Positions 32,840-43,020 of a DNA stretch of 64,000 nt are shown here, in pieces. The notes beneath the pieces were generated by a model. The model did not search any database. It saw only the letters and a program-made list of their open reading frames with translations, and was not told where the DNA came from. The position numbers were made by a program, and so were the translations under genes. Each line of letters begins with the position of its first letter. The stretch's first letter is position 1. Origin of the DNA: Doryteuthis pealeii (Eukaryota; Mollusca; Cephalopoda; Myopsida; Loliginidae); assembly GCA_023376005.1 (NCBI GenBank), contig CM042145.1, positions 60,667,643-60,731,642 of the forward strand, in the 5' to 3' direction.

Positions 32840-33065
32840 AATCGTCGGGGTGGCCTAAAGTCGGTATCAGCCAGACAGCGAGGGAGTCTATCCCCTTTTC
32901 ACTAGCGCTAGACCAAGGGGATTGTTTCTACGTCTGATGTGGAGAGCCACACCTACCATCAGCTCCTTACTTACAGATCCTGTGCTACTCATACACTGAG
33001 TTGGTGATGGCCAGTATCGAACTAGGAACCTTGTAGTTTCTAGCGAACGCTCTACCGACTGAGCA
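32840..33065 (-). repeat. SINE family B, antisense
   Basis: Plus strand CGTCGGGGTGGCCTAAAGTC, GGTATCAGCCAGACAGCGAG, CACTAGCGCTAGACC, CACACCTACCATCAGCTCC, TATCGAACTAGGAACC and GCTCTACCGACTGAGC. Ends just inside the A box where (TA)n begins. Confidence 0.85.
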
Positions 33066-33477
33066 TATATATATATTTTTTCTAATTATGAACTCAAGGC
33101 AATCTTATTTTCCCGAGTTAACATGGTGCTATATAATCTTCAAGCAATTAGTTATATAATTTCATGTTATATAATTTCATGTGCGTGTGGGTGTGATACT
33201 TGTGGGAGAAAGAGAGTGTAAATGAAAACATTAGTTTATTGAATTAATCAATATCTGCCTTATTTGTTATTGATCTAATATTTTCCCTCAAACTTTTCTA
33301 TCCTCTTCTTTCTATTTTAGATTTTCAAGCTGTGGTTAATTTTCTTCTTCATCTTCTTGTGTTTTATTTTCGTTGTGAATTCCACATGTTTACAGTGAAA
33401 TGCTTTTTCAACTTCCTTTTATACAGGCGCATTTCATTCCGATTCAATACTCAAACCAATTACATTTTTTTTCGTCT
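33066..33477. other. No gene seen
   Basis: AT-rich, T-rich strand; 64-residue frame at 33332 without recognisable domain. Confidence 0.35.
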
Positions 33478-33682
33478 TTATTTTTTTTTTTTAAAATCCA
33501 AACTAATTCATACGATTTTGCTTTGATCACTCGCCCGTTTAAAACAATATTAAAAGTGTAATTGAAAACTTTAAAAAATCTATTACATAAATACTATTAA
33601 TGATTATCATACCATGAGATCTAAATGTAACTGTAGGTTTATAAATGGTATAAGTTATAAATACTATTATAACAATATCACA

Positions 33683-33685
<3 letters not shown>
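33478..33685 (+). repeat. Direct duplication with 34048-34255
   Basis: ATTCATACGATTTTGCTTTG, ATCACTCGCCCGTTTAAAA and CCATGAGATCTAAATGTAAC are repeated 570 bp downstream with the same order and strand. Confidence 0.65.

Positions 33686-33687
<2 letters not shown>

Positions 33688-33757
<70 letters not shown>
33688..33757. repeat. (CA)n/(TA)n microsatellite
   Basis: Directly read. Confidence 0.95.
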
Positions 33758-33758
<1 letters not shown>

Positions 33759-33760
<2 letters not shown>

Positions 33761-33910
33761 TTTCACATAGACCTAATACCCTTGGCAAAGGTATGCATCC
33801 ATCTATTCTCCCTCTAACTATGGGTAAATAAAAGGACAGAATGGGCTCTTTAACATTGGTTAATTAAACAATCTAGAGGAAGGAAAACTCTGAACTTGAA
33901 TCTGTGTGGT
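33759..33910 (+). repeat. SINE family C body fragment
   Basis: AATACCCTTGGCAAAGGTATG, TCTCCCTCTAACTATGGGTAA and TCTAGAGGAAGGAAAACTCTG match the family body; the tRNA-like head is missing. (CA)n follows at 33926-33985. Confidence 0.6.
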
Positions 33911-33920
33911 GGGTTAGTAA

Positions 33921-33970
<50 letters not shown>

Positions 33971-34047
33971 GTGTGTGTGTGTGTACTAGTATAATGTTCA
34001 GCCTCAATTGAACACTCCCACAAATTACATTTTCCTTTGTATTTATT

Positions 34048-34255
34048 TTTCATTTTTTATTTTCCTAAAAATTCAAAGTAATTCATACGATTTTGCTTTG
34101 ATCGCTCGCCCGTTTAAAATAATGTTCGAAATGTAATTGAAAATTAAAAATCTATTAGATAACTACTATTAATAATTATTTGACCATGAGATCTAAATGT
34201 AGCTGTAGTTTTATCATTAGTTTGGTTGTAAATACTATAATCATAATAACAAGCA
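34048..34255 (+). repeat. Second copy of the 33478 duplication
   Basis: See 33478-33685; roughly 80-85% alike by eye. The SINE C fragment and CA tracts lie between the copies. Confidence 0.6.
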
Positions 34256-34539
34256 AAAGTATGTGCCGCCTAAAAGAAGTAAAAAGGTACCTGAAAAATA
34301 TATAATACTTTTTTACTTAGTAAAGTTTGACATAAGGCTATAAAGGTAGGGCGCCGAGTGATAATTGGTCTCACTAAAAGTGGCCTGCGAGCCTATCTCT
34401 CGCTAATCATTTTACCACACGCAGCGCATTTGGAAAATACATTTGCCATTAAAAGTATTGGGTGTTTAAAAACTGTTAACGTTTTCTATGGGAGATCGTT
34501 TATGATATTATAATTTTAAACTATCCACCTGTTCATTAT

Positions 34540-34776
34540 CCCAATCAACAAATTATTGGAAACTTCCCTAGGTAGTCTCCATAATATCGTTCTGTTTTCC
34601 AATAAAGATGCTCCCATCGAATTATTAACATTTTTAGGTCCCCTGAATAAATAATATTACAGAAACCACCTGAGAAATATTCCAAGAATGTGTTAACTAG
34701 GATGGTGAAAAGGTGGAGACTGTTTAAATTATATGATGAACGTAAACCCATGAGTGTTAACATTTTCATAATCATC

Positions 34777-34822
<46 letters not shown>
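34540..34822. repeat. Possible mariner-type MITE end and (TA)n
   Basis: ACATTTTCATAATCATCCTG at 34761-34780 followed by TATATA resembles a mariner inverted-repeat end, but no inverted partner was found on the left. (TA)n 34780-34823. Confidence 0.3.
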
Positions 34823-34825
<3 letters not shown>

Positions 34826-35520
34826 CTCTTTTGAGTCTTATTATAAACTATAATGCTTCTGATTTGTTAAAAAAATAAAAATAAAATTCATTTATTTTTA
34901 AATAAAATTCATTTTATTTTAAATACAGACAGTGCATTTTTTTTTTTTTTTTAATAATTCCAACTTTTGACTAGCAGCGTTCTGTTTTGCTAAAGGTCAT
35001 TTCTTCCAGTCTTATTTTTGTTGAAGACCGATCCACGTGCGTCGATGCAGATATTCCGAGGGTCCTCACATCAGTGAGGAGGGACGATGTTGCTTTTAGA
35101 AAACTGTAGAGAGGAAGGCCCCGAAACGGTTTGCACATTCACTCCTGATGAGCCCATGCATTTGTAAACATCCTTTGTTTTTTCAATATATCAAATTCAC
35201 ACTGTCGGATTAAGTTCCATTTTATTTCACTTACTTGTCTATGAAAAAACTATACATATGAATGTTTACTCCTCTGAAGATATTTATCCATAAACACCAC
35301 GGATTTACCTACACTTATGGTTACTTATTTAACAGTTGGATTGCATTACGAACAATTTTGATACTTTATTATACACTTTTTATATAATTATATTCTTTTT
35401 TTAAAATAATTCTACATCAGGCTCTTTTGAATCTTATTATAAACTATAATGCTTCTGATTTGTTAAAAAAATTAAAAATAAAATTCATTTTATTTTTAAT
35501 ACAGACAGCGCTTTTTTTTT
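34823..35520 (+). mobile_element. Element with 100-bp direct terminal repeats and hammerhead H19
   Basis: GGCTCTTTTGAGTCTTATTA, AACTATAATGCTTCTGATTTG and an A-rich block ending ACAGACAGTGC at 34824-34940 recur at 35419-35512. Between them 35100-35260 has CUGUAGA, GAGG-AAGG-CCCC, GAAA, ACGGU (H19, A6 lost), CTCCTGATGAGCCC, and CACACTGTCGGATTAAGTTCC. The layout is like PLE pseudo-LTRs carrying hammerheads, but could be a segmental duplication. Confidence 0.4.

Positions 35521-35523
<3 letters not shown>

Positions 35524-35563
<40 letters not shown>
35524..35563. repeat. (TA)n microsatellite
   Basis: Directly read. Confidence 0.95.
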
Positions 35564-35566
<3 letters not shown>

Positions 35567-35639
35567 GAACGCCGTCACCTTCATTTTGTACATCACCAAA
35601 AAAGCAATACATTTCGTTAAAGAAGGAAGTATTTTAAAA

Positions 35640-35864
35640 CTAGAATCGGCTACCCGTCGTTGCCTGGGTAGAGGGGTATAATAAAAAGTTAGTCTCGCAG
35701 ATCCATTAATTGTTTTGGTCTTACATAATTGATTTGTTTTAATCACAAACGCAACCAACGACTTCCCCTTTTTTTACTATTCAAATCCTAATCTTTAAAT
35801 ATTTTTTCCAGATATAAATAAAATCATTATTTTTGCACACAAAACAAGCTCTGATGATGGTAAA

Positions 35865-35935
<71 letters not shown>

Positions 35936-36010
35936 TTTGTCGTTAATTGTTTTATTTTCGTAGTTTCTTCCGGACGCATACACACAACTGCCCTTTATAT
36001 ATGTATAGAT
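35640..36010 (-). repeat. Dispersed repeat D, inverse copy interrupted by (TG)n/(TA)n
   Basis: GGCTACCCGTCGTTGCCTGG at 35648, and ACTTTGTCGTTAATTG, TTTATTTTCGTAGTTTC, TCCGGACGCATACACACAAC and GCCCTTTATATAT at 35934-36002, the inverse of 10890-10975. (TG)n/(TA)n 35863-35934 lies within. Confidence 0.5.
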
Positions 36011-36600
36011 TTCCGCGTAAAAATAGGTACAGATCATCAGTTTGATGGCGGCATTGACTGGCACGTTGTAGCTGATTTAGAACATCAACTTGTATTTCCA
36101 ACTAAAATAACGTTAACGACCTCCTGATGTTCTTATCTGGTCCGTTAAGCTAAAAAAAAGTTTTGGTCATTGAATTAACGGTCTCTTTTGAGGAAAACAT
36201 CGACTGCGTACATCAGCTTAAGTTGGGAAAATATGAAGATCTACGAGAACAATGCGTCAGAAATGGTTGAATAACGAATGTATTTCCTACCGAAGTCGGA
36301 TGCCGAGGTTTCATTACCAACTCAACCTCAGCATTCTTTACTAAACTTGGACTTTCTCCATCAGAAAACATGAAATACACAAAAAAAGATAATGTTCTAA
36401 TTGCATCAGTGTGGATATGACAATCCATCAGAGTGATAATAAACCAACAATGTCTGGTGGTATCGTAAGATATTGCCGGGGTACTCTGGGTTAGTGATAA
36501 TAATACTTCGGTCCCGAAATAATGCCTGAATCCAAAGTCATCATCTGATGAAGGTTTTGTTGGATGCAATACTACTGTTCCAACAGCAGTCGTTGTATGA
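36011..36600. other. No gene seen
   Basis: The 118-residue minus frame (36213-36569) shows no motif I recognise. Its neighbourhood has no repeat match in the window, so I leave it as unassigned sequence. Confidence 0.35.
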
Positions 36601-36603
36601 ATT

Positions 36604-36790
36604 TATAGTATCATCATCATCATCATCATCATCATCAATGCGTGCTGTAAGCACATTCCCATGACTCTCACTCTCTCCTCACCCGTCCCTATCGGGCATC
36701 GCCTTAGACAAGTCCTCAGCACGGCCTCAAGTGTCCATACATAGCTGTTGTACATATTTTTCTGATCTTTCACCTGACATCGCAGCTAAT
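36604..36790 (-). pseudogene. RTE-like LINE 3' end with (ATC)n tail
   Basis: (ATC)n at 36608-36637, then CATTCCCATGACTCTC, CCGTCCCTATCGGGCATCGC and AAGTCCTCAGCACGGCC correspond to the last coding part at 28070-28160. On the minus strand the element ends in (GAT)n, a short tandem tail typical of RTE-type LINEs. Confidence 0.65.
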
Positions 36791-37239
36791 CATGAGACCA
36801 GAAAAATAGTTAGAAACTGGAGTTTACCTATGTTTTTCGAAGGATACAGACGTTTTTTCGTCAAGACGGCTATTACTTCTACACCTGATGGTTAACTTGG
36901 GTTTAAAGATGTCTAAAAAATATTACAAGTTTGTGTTCATTACTAAGAATAACAACGGACGTAAAGGTTAAGGTCCCACGAAGTCCCAAGAAAGAAGACC
37001 AGAAAAGAGATAGAGAGAAAGAGAGAGAACCAACCCAGATATGCGAATAGGAGAGCAAGATATAAAATAGACCATCCAGCAGACGGATAAGAAGAAGAAT
37101 TAGTATTATAAGAGAAGTAAAAAAGGGATGCAACACTAACATGAAAAATATATTGTTAAAACATTTACTGTGTATAATACGCAGGCATACAAAATCTGGA
37201 AGTAAAACTGGGAAATAAATCCAACAGTATATAGGAAAA
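36791..37239. other. No gene seen
   Basis: Purine-rich around 36985-37035; nothing recognised. Confidence 0.35.
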
Positions 37240-37279
37240 AATAGAAAAGTATTCCAAAAGATGAGTTTATTCTTGATAG

Positions 37280-37328
37280 TAATGTCGACGCTGTATCGTT
37301 TCGGTTTTTTCAGCCATCACCAGGACAC
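37280..37328 (-). ncRNA. Hammerhead-like motif H20, core damaged
   Basis: Minus strand: CCUGGUGAUGG, an ACC stem II 3' side, GAAA, helix III ACG/CGU with AUACAG loop, GUC site. The CUGAUGA block is disturbed. Confidence 0.45.
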
Positions 37329-37519
37329 GTAGTGAAATCTTACGTAGAGATGGTGGGTGACTTGCGGAATATGAGAAATGCTGGTTGTATATGAAGAAGG
37401 GGGGGGTGATTAGTATCAACCGGTTTAGATTTCAAGAGGAACTTGAAAGTGCGGTGTGGGGACGTGGGATGAGCTAAGTTGATTGCGGTTGGTAACTATC
37501 TCCACACAAGATTTTACCA

Positions 37520-37567
37520 CGTGTACTGATGAAGGTTACAAAAACCGAAACGTTATAGCGTCAAAAT
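37520..37567 (+). ncRNA. Hammerhead-like motif H21, complete core
   Basis: CUGAUGA (37526-37532), stem II GGUU/AACC perfect, GAAA, helix III ACG-UUAUAG-CGU, cleavage GUC (37560-37562). Stem I pairing is poor. All conserved core bases present. Confidence 0.65.
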
Positions 37568-37625
37568 TACCATAAGAATATACTCATCTTTTGGAATACT
37601 TCGTGTTCTTCTATTTTTTTTCTAC

Positions 37626-38454
37626 ATATAAATTTGTAACGCTGTATCAAACCGCTTAGTCATCTCTGGAGGACAGACACACAAAAAAAACACCTCAATT
37701 CTGAATATAGACGTTCTCGATATAAGATACCAAATTCAGAAAATATAAAAACGATCAAAAACTTGATACGATAAAGTTTTTTGTTTTTGTTCTTTTTATT
37801 GTTGGGGGGGGGGGAGTCTGTTAATACAAAACGTATAATGTTTATATTTCTGTGTAGGTAATTATCTCTACTTTTAAGCGATAACAATTTTGCCAAAATG
37901 CTAAAAGGCAATGTTTTATTGATTCTAACGTAAAATATTATCGTAGTTGTTCCAAGGAGTTTCGATCGACCCAAAATTAATTGTTGTTGTGTGAACTAAA
38001 CAAATTTGACAGGTGGACCAACGACGCACCCAGTTGATTTTCCAGCCGAAACGGAACATTTTGGATGCCTCACCCAAATGAGAAATTTCAAACTGAAGTA
38101 CAAGCGATAAGCCGCTTTTTAAGAGAAAAATACCTCTAAAAACAAGTGCCAACAACATTGTATTTATCCTATTATCGAGGCTCTATTAATGTGGGTGGCG
38201 GATGCAAAAAAAACCGTTGATCTCGTCGGCATTCCCCTTCAAGGGGGGTGCCTCAGGCACTGGGCACTGGGCAATAAACAATGCCCCGCCCTTTAAATCA
38301 AGGGGACAGGTGTTGCCTGGTGGATATCCCCATGTGATCAACGCTATTAGCTTGTAATATCAAGGGTCAAAGCCACTGGATACCCCACGTTTAGGTTAGT
38401 CTTTGTTTATCTATTTTTCATCAATTCATATTATTAACTCAAAAAATAAAAAGA
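37626..38454. other. No gene seen
   Basis: A G-run at 37804-37813. A GC-richer patch 38220-38400 (GCATTCCCCTTCAAGGGGGG, CACTGGGCACTGGGC) is unrecognised. Minus frames of 104 and 77 residues show no motif. Confidence 0.35.
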
Positions 38455-39020
38455 ATCCTGTCGACTGGAGCTTTAGAATGCACTGATTGCACCTATGTAG
38501 AGGGTAAGACCCCCCCCCCAATATGGCCACAGTAGACAGTAGAAGGCGACCTGTGAATCTTAAAGATAGAACCCTCACGCCTGAACAGTTCATATGTAAC
38601 AATCCACCTTGATCCTTAGGCGTTCGGAGTAGCCCCTCCAATCAGTCGGCTGATCAGGTCAATCCCTAGCACTTATGATTGTCCCAACCTTATTGCCCTT
38701 ATGGCAAGCCCCAACCCTTTTATGATATATGTGCTAAAAGGCGGTGGATGAGGGTATTATTGTCCTGGGTATGACGTTAATCTCTATCTGATGAAATTCT
38801 GGAACTCTGTGGAAATGTGGAGTACCTCTTCATCACCATTACATTTCCACTCTTGCCCGGGATGGTAGTACCTGTTAAGGTCCCATCTCTGGGTTAAATA
38901 GAAAAACATCTGTTTATAGAAAAATTGCGTATATATCAAGAATGAATTTATTTCAAAACTTTGTCGGCATTAAATGATCCACTGGGGTTGATATGCCATA
39001 AAACAAAACAAAACAAACAA
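38455..39020 (+). repeat. SINE family A, near full length
   Basis: Head-like TTTAGAATGCACTGATTGC and GAGGGTAAGACCCCC, body CCTTATGGCAAGCCCCAACC, GGTATGACGTTAATCTC, GGGTTAAATAGAAA, and the tail GTCGGCATTAAATGATCC...TGATATGCCATAAAA. Confidence 0.75.
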
Positions 39021-39550
39021 GCAAGCAAAGAAAATCCCCAAACTAAAATTGTTGTTGAAAAGGAAATTGCAGACCATGGACGAGATTAGAGGACAGAAGT
39101 TTAAATGGGACTGACTGCCATAAAATTAGTTCCTAGTTGTCTATGGTAATGAAAGGGTTTCACCTTTTGAGAAGATCTTTGAGCCGAAGCACACAATCCT
39201 AAAGGACAATTCTTGTAATACCGCCAGAGACAGGTTTAGGCATTTCGATTGGTCAAAAGATCGTCGAGATAAACCCACGTCATATATAAACGTTTAATCA
39301 GAGGATGGAATATATCATTTGTTATGGAATATCACGCAAACACTCGCTCGTTTATATATAATCCATATTATCCTCGCTGAATAACTATATCTACTTCCTT
39401 TGGGATAGAACTTAAGTGTTCTTGAACGCACATATAAAATGATTGGTAATTCAATCTATACTACCATGACGAAATTTGTGAATTTCTATATGTGTGTGTG
39501 TGTCCAAGTATCACATGACTGATTAAATGTAACGGCATGTAGAAAGTAAA
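39021..39550. other. No gene seen
   Basis: Short (TG)n at 39491-39503; otherwise unrecognised. Confidence 0.35.
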
Positions 39551-39792
39551 GTCGTCGGGGTGGCCTAAATTCGGTATCAGCCTGACTGCGAGGGAGTCTA
39601 TCTTTTTTTTCACTAGCGCTAGACAAAGGTGATTGTTTTTTAGTGTCTAAGGTGGAGCGCCACACCTATCATCAGCTTCTCACTTTACCGCACAGATCCC
39701 TGTGCTACTCATACGCTGAGTTGGTGAGGGCCAGGATTGAACCAAGAACCTGGTGGTCCCTAGCCGAACGCTCTACAGACTGAGCTAACCCG
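39551..39792 (-). repeat. SINE family B, full length antisense
   Basis: From GTCGTCGGGGTGGCCTAAA through CACTAGCGCTAGAC, CGCCACACCTATCATCAGC, GATTGAACCAAGAACC (B box) to GCTCTACAGACTGAGCTAAC (A box). Confidence 0.85.
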
Positions 39793-39885
39793 CATTATGT
39801 CTACGTTCATATTTGAATTTTTGTCTTGTTGCTTCTTCAAAAGTTTTCCGGTACACACTACTATCAAATACAAATAATTTTTAAA

Positions 39886-39920
39886 CTAGCAGGACCTGTG
39901 GATATACCACAGTATGATAA
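39886..39920 (-). mobile_element. Helitron-like 3' terminus (truncated)
   Basis: Minus strand hairpin CTGTGG-TATAT-CCACAG, then GTCCTG and CTAG at 39886-39889 followed by T. Only about 45 bp remain before the next Helitron starts. Confidence 0.5.
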
Positions 39921-39934
39921 TTTAATTATTACAA

Positions 39935-40536
39935 CTAGCAAATATATGCACCCTCCGGGTGCAAGTATTTAAGTTTGAATGTAATAAGATATTATATAAA
40001 ATTAGAAAGGCTAATGAAACTAAATAAGAATGCAGATCAAAAGATTTGAAACATAGAACAACAGAAACTTACTCTTCCATCACTCTCGTCTTTCATTGCT
40101 ATTTTTTCTAATGTAAGTATTTAGTTAAAACAGGAAGTAAGAATAAACTTAGTTATTTTTTCTTGTTAATGGATTTCATTTAAGATTTATTGAATAGATT
40201 TTTGCTTATATTCATTAAAATAAAACCAAACAGTTAGAAATCAATAACACTGAGCACATATTTATTAAATTCGATTTTTTAATATCAATATGCAAATTAG
40301 CCTTCCCGTTCACACTGTAAACCGCTATTTTGTTGTATGTATAAATATAATTGCATGTTATTCGTATGTAGATATGGTTAACAGTATTAAAAATGTAAAA
40401 CAATTTTATTAATTATTAAAAAGGTTAAAATAAAATCATGGAGAATGTGATGTCAATAACTAAGGGAATTGTGACTTGAGTAGTAATATAGTTTCGGTTA
40501 CAGACAGAAATACACACAATCTCCATTATAATAAGA
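39935..40536 (-). mobile_element. Non-autonomous Helitron, 602 bp
   Basis: On the minus strand it starts TCTTATTATAATGGAG preceded by A. It ends with hairpin GCACCC-GGA-GGGTGC, spacer ATATATTTG and CTAG followed by T. These are the defining Helitron marks: 5' TC, 3' hairpin plus CTRR, insertion between A and T, no target duplication. No helicase is encoded. The 5' half also occurs, diverged, at 29035-29570 (inverse) and 58310-58436. Confidence 0.75.
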
Positions 40537-40741
40537 TATGTGATATGTTTACTTAAGAGCTATTGCTAATAGTTAAATATATAAAAAGTATAACTCTCTC
40601 TCACTCTTTTTTTTTTTTTTTTTTTTTTCATCTTTTCATTATGCTTGATTGATACAGATTAGAGTTATCACTTCCAGGTATTCAACCGCTCTCTCTATCA
40701 TTACCCGACTTTCCTTCTTCTTTCTTATATTTTTTCTTTGT

Positions 40742-40985
40742 AGCATGTCCTTTTTCTTCATTTCCTTTATAATAAAAACGGAAAGATTCATTATTTAAAT
40801 GAGTTGGGGACACTCATAAGAAATAAGAATTCAGCGGATAAGCAACATCAAATAATCAGGATTTACATTTTTTTTTCATTTCCACTTGGACGATTTGGAC
40901 GGTCTCATTTTTAACCAGAGGGTGTTGCAAGATGATAACGGTCGTACAATTAAGGAACACGAGTATTAATATATAGATCGATTTA
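40742..40985. repeat. Dispersed repeat E, inverse of 24143-24365
   Basis: TTTATAATAAAAACGG, AATTCAGCGGATAAGCAACA and TCTCATTTTTAACCAG. A poly-T of about 26 lies at 40609-40628. Confidence 0.55.
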
Positions 40986-41310
40986 ACCAATAGATGGGAC
41001 CCTAACACACTGGATAAGAGTAAACCTGGGACTACTCCACATTCACCAGATCTTCAGAACTGAAGCCTCAACTTCAAAACCAATTGTTGTTTTTTTTTTT
41101 TTTTTGTTTTTTTTGTTTTTTTTGTGTTTTTTTTTTTTTTTTTTTGCATTGTTCATATCGAATAGGAATATAGAATAAATACCTTTAGAATAATTTAACA
41201 GGTGCTACCACTCCGTGACAGTGTACCTGGTAGTAATGGCAATGAAGGGCTACTCTACACTTTTTTATCAGATGCAGTTTACAGTCATACCCAGGACACC
41301 CATTTTTTAG
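40984..41310 (-). repeat. SINE family A, antisense pieces split by poly-T
   Basis: ATAGATGGGACCCTAAC and GACTACTCCACATTC at 40990-41060; a T/G-rich tract 41090-41147; then GTGCTACCACTCCGTGACAG and AATGGCAATGAAGG to 41305. Confidence 0.55.
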
Positions 41311-41399
41311 GCGTCAGTTCTTATTCTTTTGCATTACCGAGTTTTAAATTGAAATTGATCACTAAGTAGGACTGAGCCTATTCTAGTAGCAACCACACG

Positions 41400-41612
41400 A
41401 AGCAAAGATTTCAGAGGTTTGAATTCAGAGTTTTCCTTCTCCTAGACTGGTTGCCTAACCAAGATCAAAGAGCCTAGTCTGCCCTACCATTAGTTGGATT
41501 CATACCTTTCCCAAAGGTATTAGCGCTATGTGAACTGTGGCTTCGTCCGGGATTTGAGCTCGGGTCAACGAGTCCATTTCCTACGACTCTAACCACTACA
41601 TCACGCGCCTCA
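41400..41612 (-). repeat. SINE family C, antisense
   Basis: TTTTCCTTCTCCTAGACTGG, CATACCTTTCCCAAAGGTAT, GAGCTCGGGTCAACGAGTCC and CTCTAACCACTACATCACGC (inverse tRNA-like head). Confidence 0.75.
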
Positions 41613-41639
41613 CTTAAATCTAAATGACGTTAGTTTTGT

Positions 41640-41700
41640 GTTGTTTTACGGCATATCAACCTCGGTGAGTCATTTATTGCCGTTTTAGATTTGTATCGAT
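41640..41700 (-). repeat. SINE family A 3' stem-loop fragment
   Basis: TTTTACGGCATATCAACCTC followed by TCATTTATTGCCG is the family terminal hairpin alone. Confidence 0.6.
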
Positions 41701-42127
41701 AGTTTGGTAGAAAATAAATGTATATATATTTTAACTATTGTTCAATTACTTATATTTTTGTGTACAATCCCAATTCTTTTAGGAAATGTAAAATCCTGGC
41801 TGGTCTTATTTTCGTGAAAAGTTTTTTTCAAATTACTTTCTTGGTAGTATTTTGTTCGCACAAGATCAAAGTTTACACATTATAGTCAAATGAAAAGTTT
41901 AATTAACTAAATTTTTGTATGTAAGTATTTTCCTGGCACCTCTTCTACAAACAGGATATAACATGAGTTACTTTTTATGCTGGGTAGAGTTGCTTTGAAT
42001 TCAGAATTTTCCATCTCCTAGAATGGTTACCTAAGCAAGGCAAGATAAATCAGTTTAATATGTATTATAAGGGTATGTATTTCCCCTACAAAAAAGTTTG
42101 ACTCATCCATCGAAACACCAAATAATA
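41701..42127. other. No gene; minor SINE C scrap
   Basis: GAATTCAGAATTTTCCATC then TCCTAGAATGG near 41997-42025 echoes SINE family C. Rest unrecognised. Confidence 0.35.
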
Positions 42128-42712
42128 CCCGCCCTGTCGGTAGGGCGTTAGAATGCACCGACTGCACCTCAGCAGAGGGGTAAGACTCCCCCAATGGGGC
42201 CAACTGTTGTCCGTGGGTGGCGACCCGTGATGCTTAAGGATAGAGCCCAGGTGGATGAGCAGTTCATGACATGCAATACTCCACTTTAGCCCTATCTTGG
42301 GCTAGACGGGCGGTCGGAGAGGCCACCTCCGATCAATCGGCTGGTCACGTCAAGCCCTAGCACCTATGTAATTTTCCCAACCCTATTGTCCTTATGGCAA
42401 GCCCCAACCCCTTTTTATCATATGGGTGCTAGAAGGCGGTGACTGAGGGTCTACATGTCCTGGGAATGACGTTAAACTCTATCTGATGGTGAGGTTCCAG
42501 TTTTGGAGGGAATGTGGAGCACCCCTTCATCACCATTGCTCCCTGGTCCACTCTGACCCGGAGTGCTAGTACCTGTTAGGGTCCCATCTATGGGTTAAAT
42601 AGAAAAATGTATTTATAAAAAAATTGTATTATCCATTAAGAATTGATTTATTTCAGAACTTTATCGGCATTAAATGACCCACTGAGGTTGATATGCCACA
42701 AAACAAACAAAT
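42128..42712 (+). repeat. SINE family A, reference full-length copy (585 bp)
   Basis: The head CTGTCGGTAGGGCGTTAG looks like a tRNA A-box region and GGGGTAAGACTCC like a B box. It is followed by a long body (GGCGACCCGTGATGCTTAAG; GGCGGTCGGAGAGGCCACC; GGCAAGCCCCAACCCC; GGAATGACGTTAAACTC; CTCTGACCCGGAGTGC). The end is an A-rich region and the stem-loop CGGCAT...ATATGCCAC before AAAACAAACAAAT. Long for a SINE; no coding capacity. Confidence 0.75.
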
Positions 42713-42889
42713 AATACCGACTACATGCTAGAAGTGTGGGGTAATAGCTATTCTTTCTACAGAGATGTAATTACTGTTTTTAAAGAGCTGCGGGTTAGAC
42801 TCTATCTGGTTTATATTTTTGTACCAAAGAGTAATAAATCTATGTTAGCATTTCTTCCGGATTTCAATGTTGATATTTTATATCTCAGA

Positions 42890-43020
42890 CACAACCTGTA
42901 ACTGGATGAGGTGCGGAGAACAGATGGGTTCATGTCTTTACTAAAAGCATTGGTCCAGGATTTGAACTCGGGTCACCGATTCCATTTTCTCCGACAATAA
43001 TTGTTACGCTTAGCGCGACT
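42890..43020 (-). repeat. SINE family C, partial antisense
   Basis: GATGGGTTCATGTC, AGGATTTGAACTCGGGTCAC and CGATTCCATTTTCTCCGAC match the head end in inverse. Confidence 0.55.

Larger units (their letters stand above)
37240..37625. mobile_element. Foldback element with paired hammerheads H20/H21
   Basis: Outer arms AGTATTCCAAAAGATGAG at 37249 and CTCATCTTTTGGAATACT at 37583, extending to AAAAATAGA / TCTATTTTT. The motifs below lie in the arms in inverted orientation. The centre (37380-37490) has a G-run and unrecognised sequence. It resembles the relic at 27735-27800. Confidence 0.7.

Noticed and set aside
35285..35325. CTGAAGA at 35274-35280 as a hammerhead
   Set aside because: Downstream ATAAAC in place of GAAAC and no pairing stem II.
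36213..36569. 118-residue minus frame as a host exon
   Set aside because: No motif, no splice evidence that could be judged by eye.
36540..36580. CTGATGA at 36545-36551 as a hammerhead
   Set aside because: No GAAA at proper distance and no stems.
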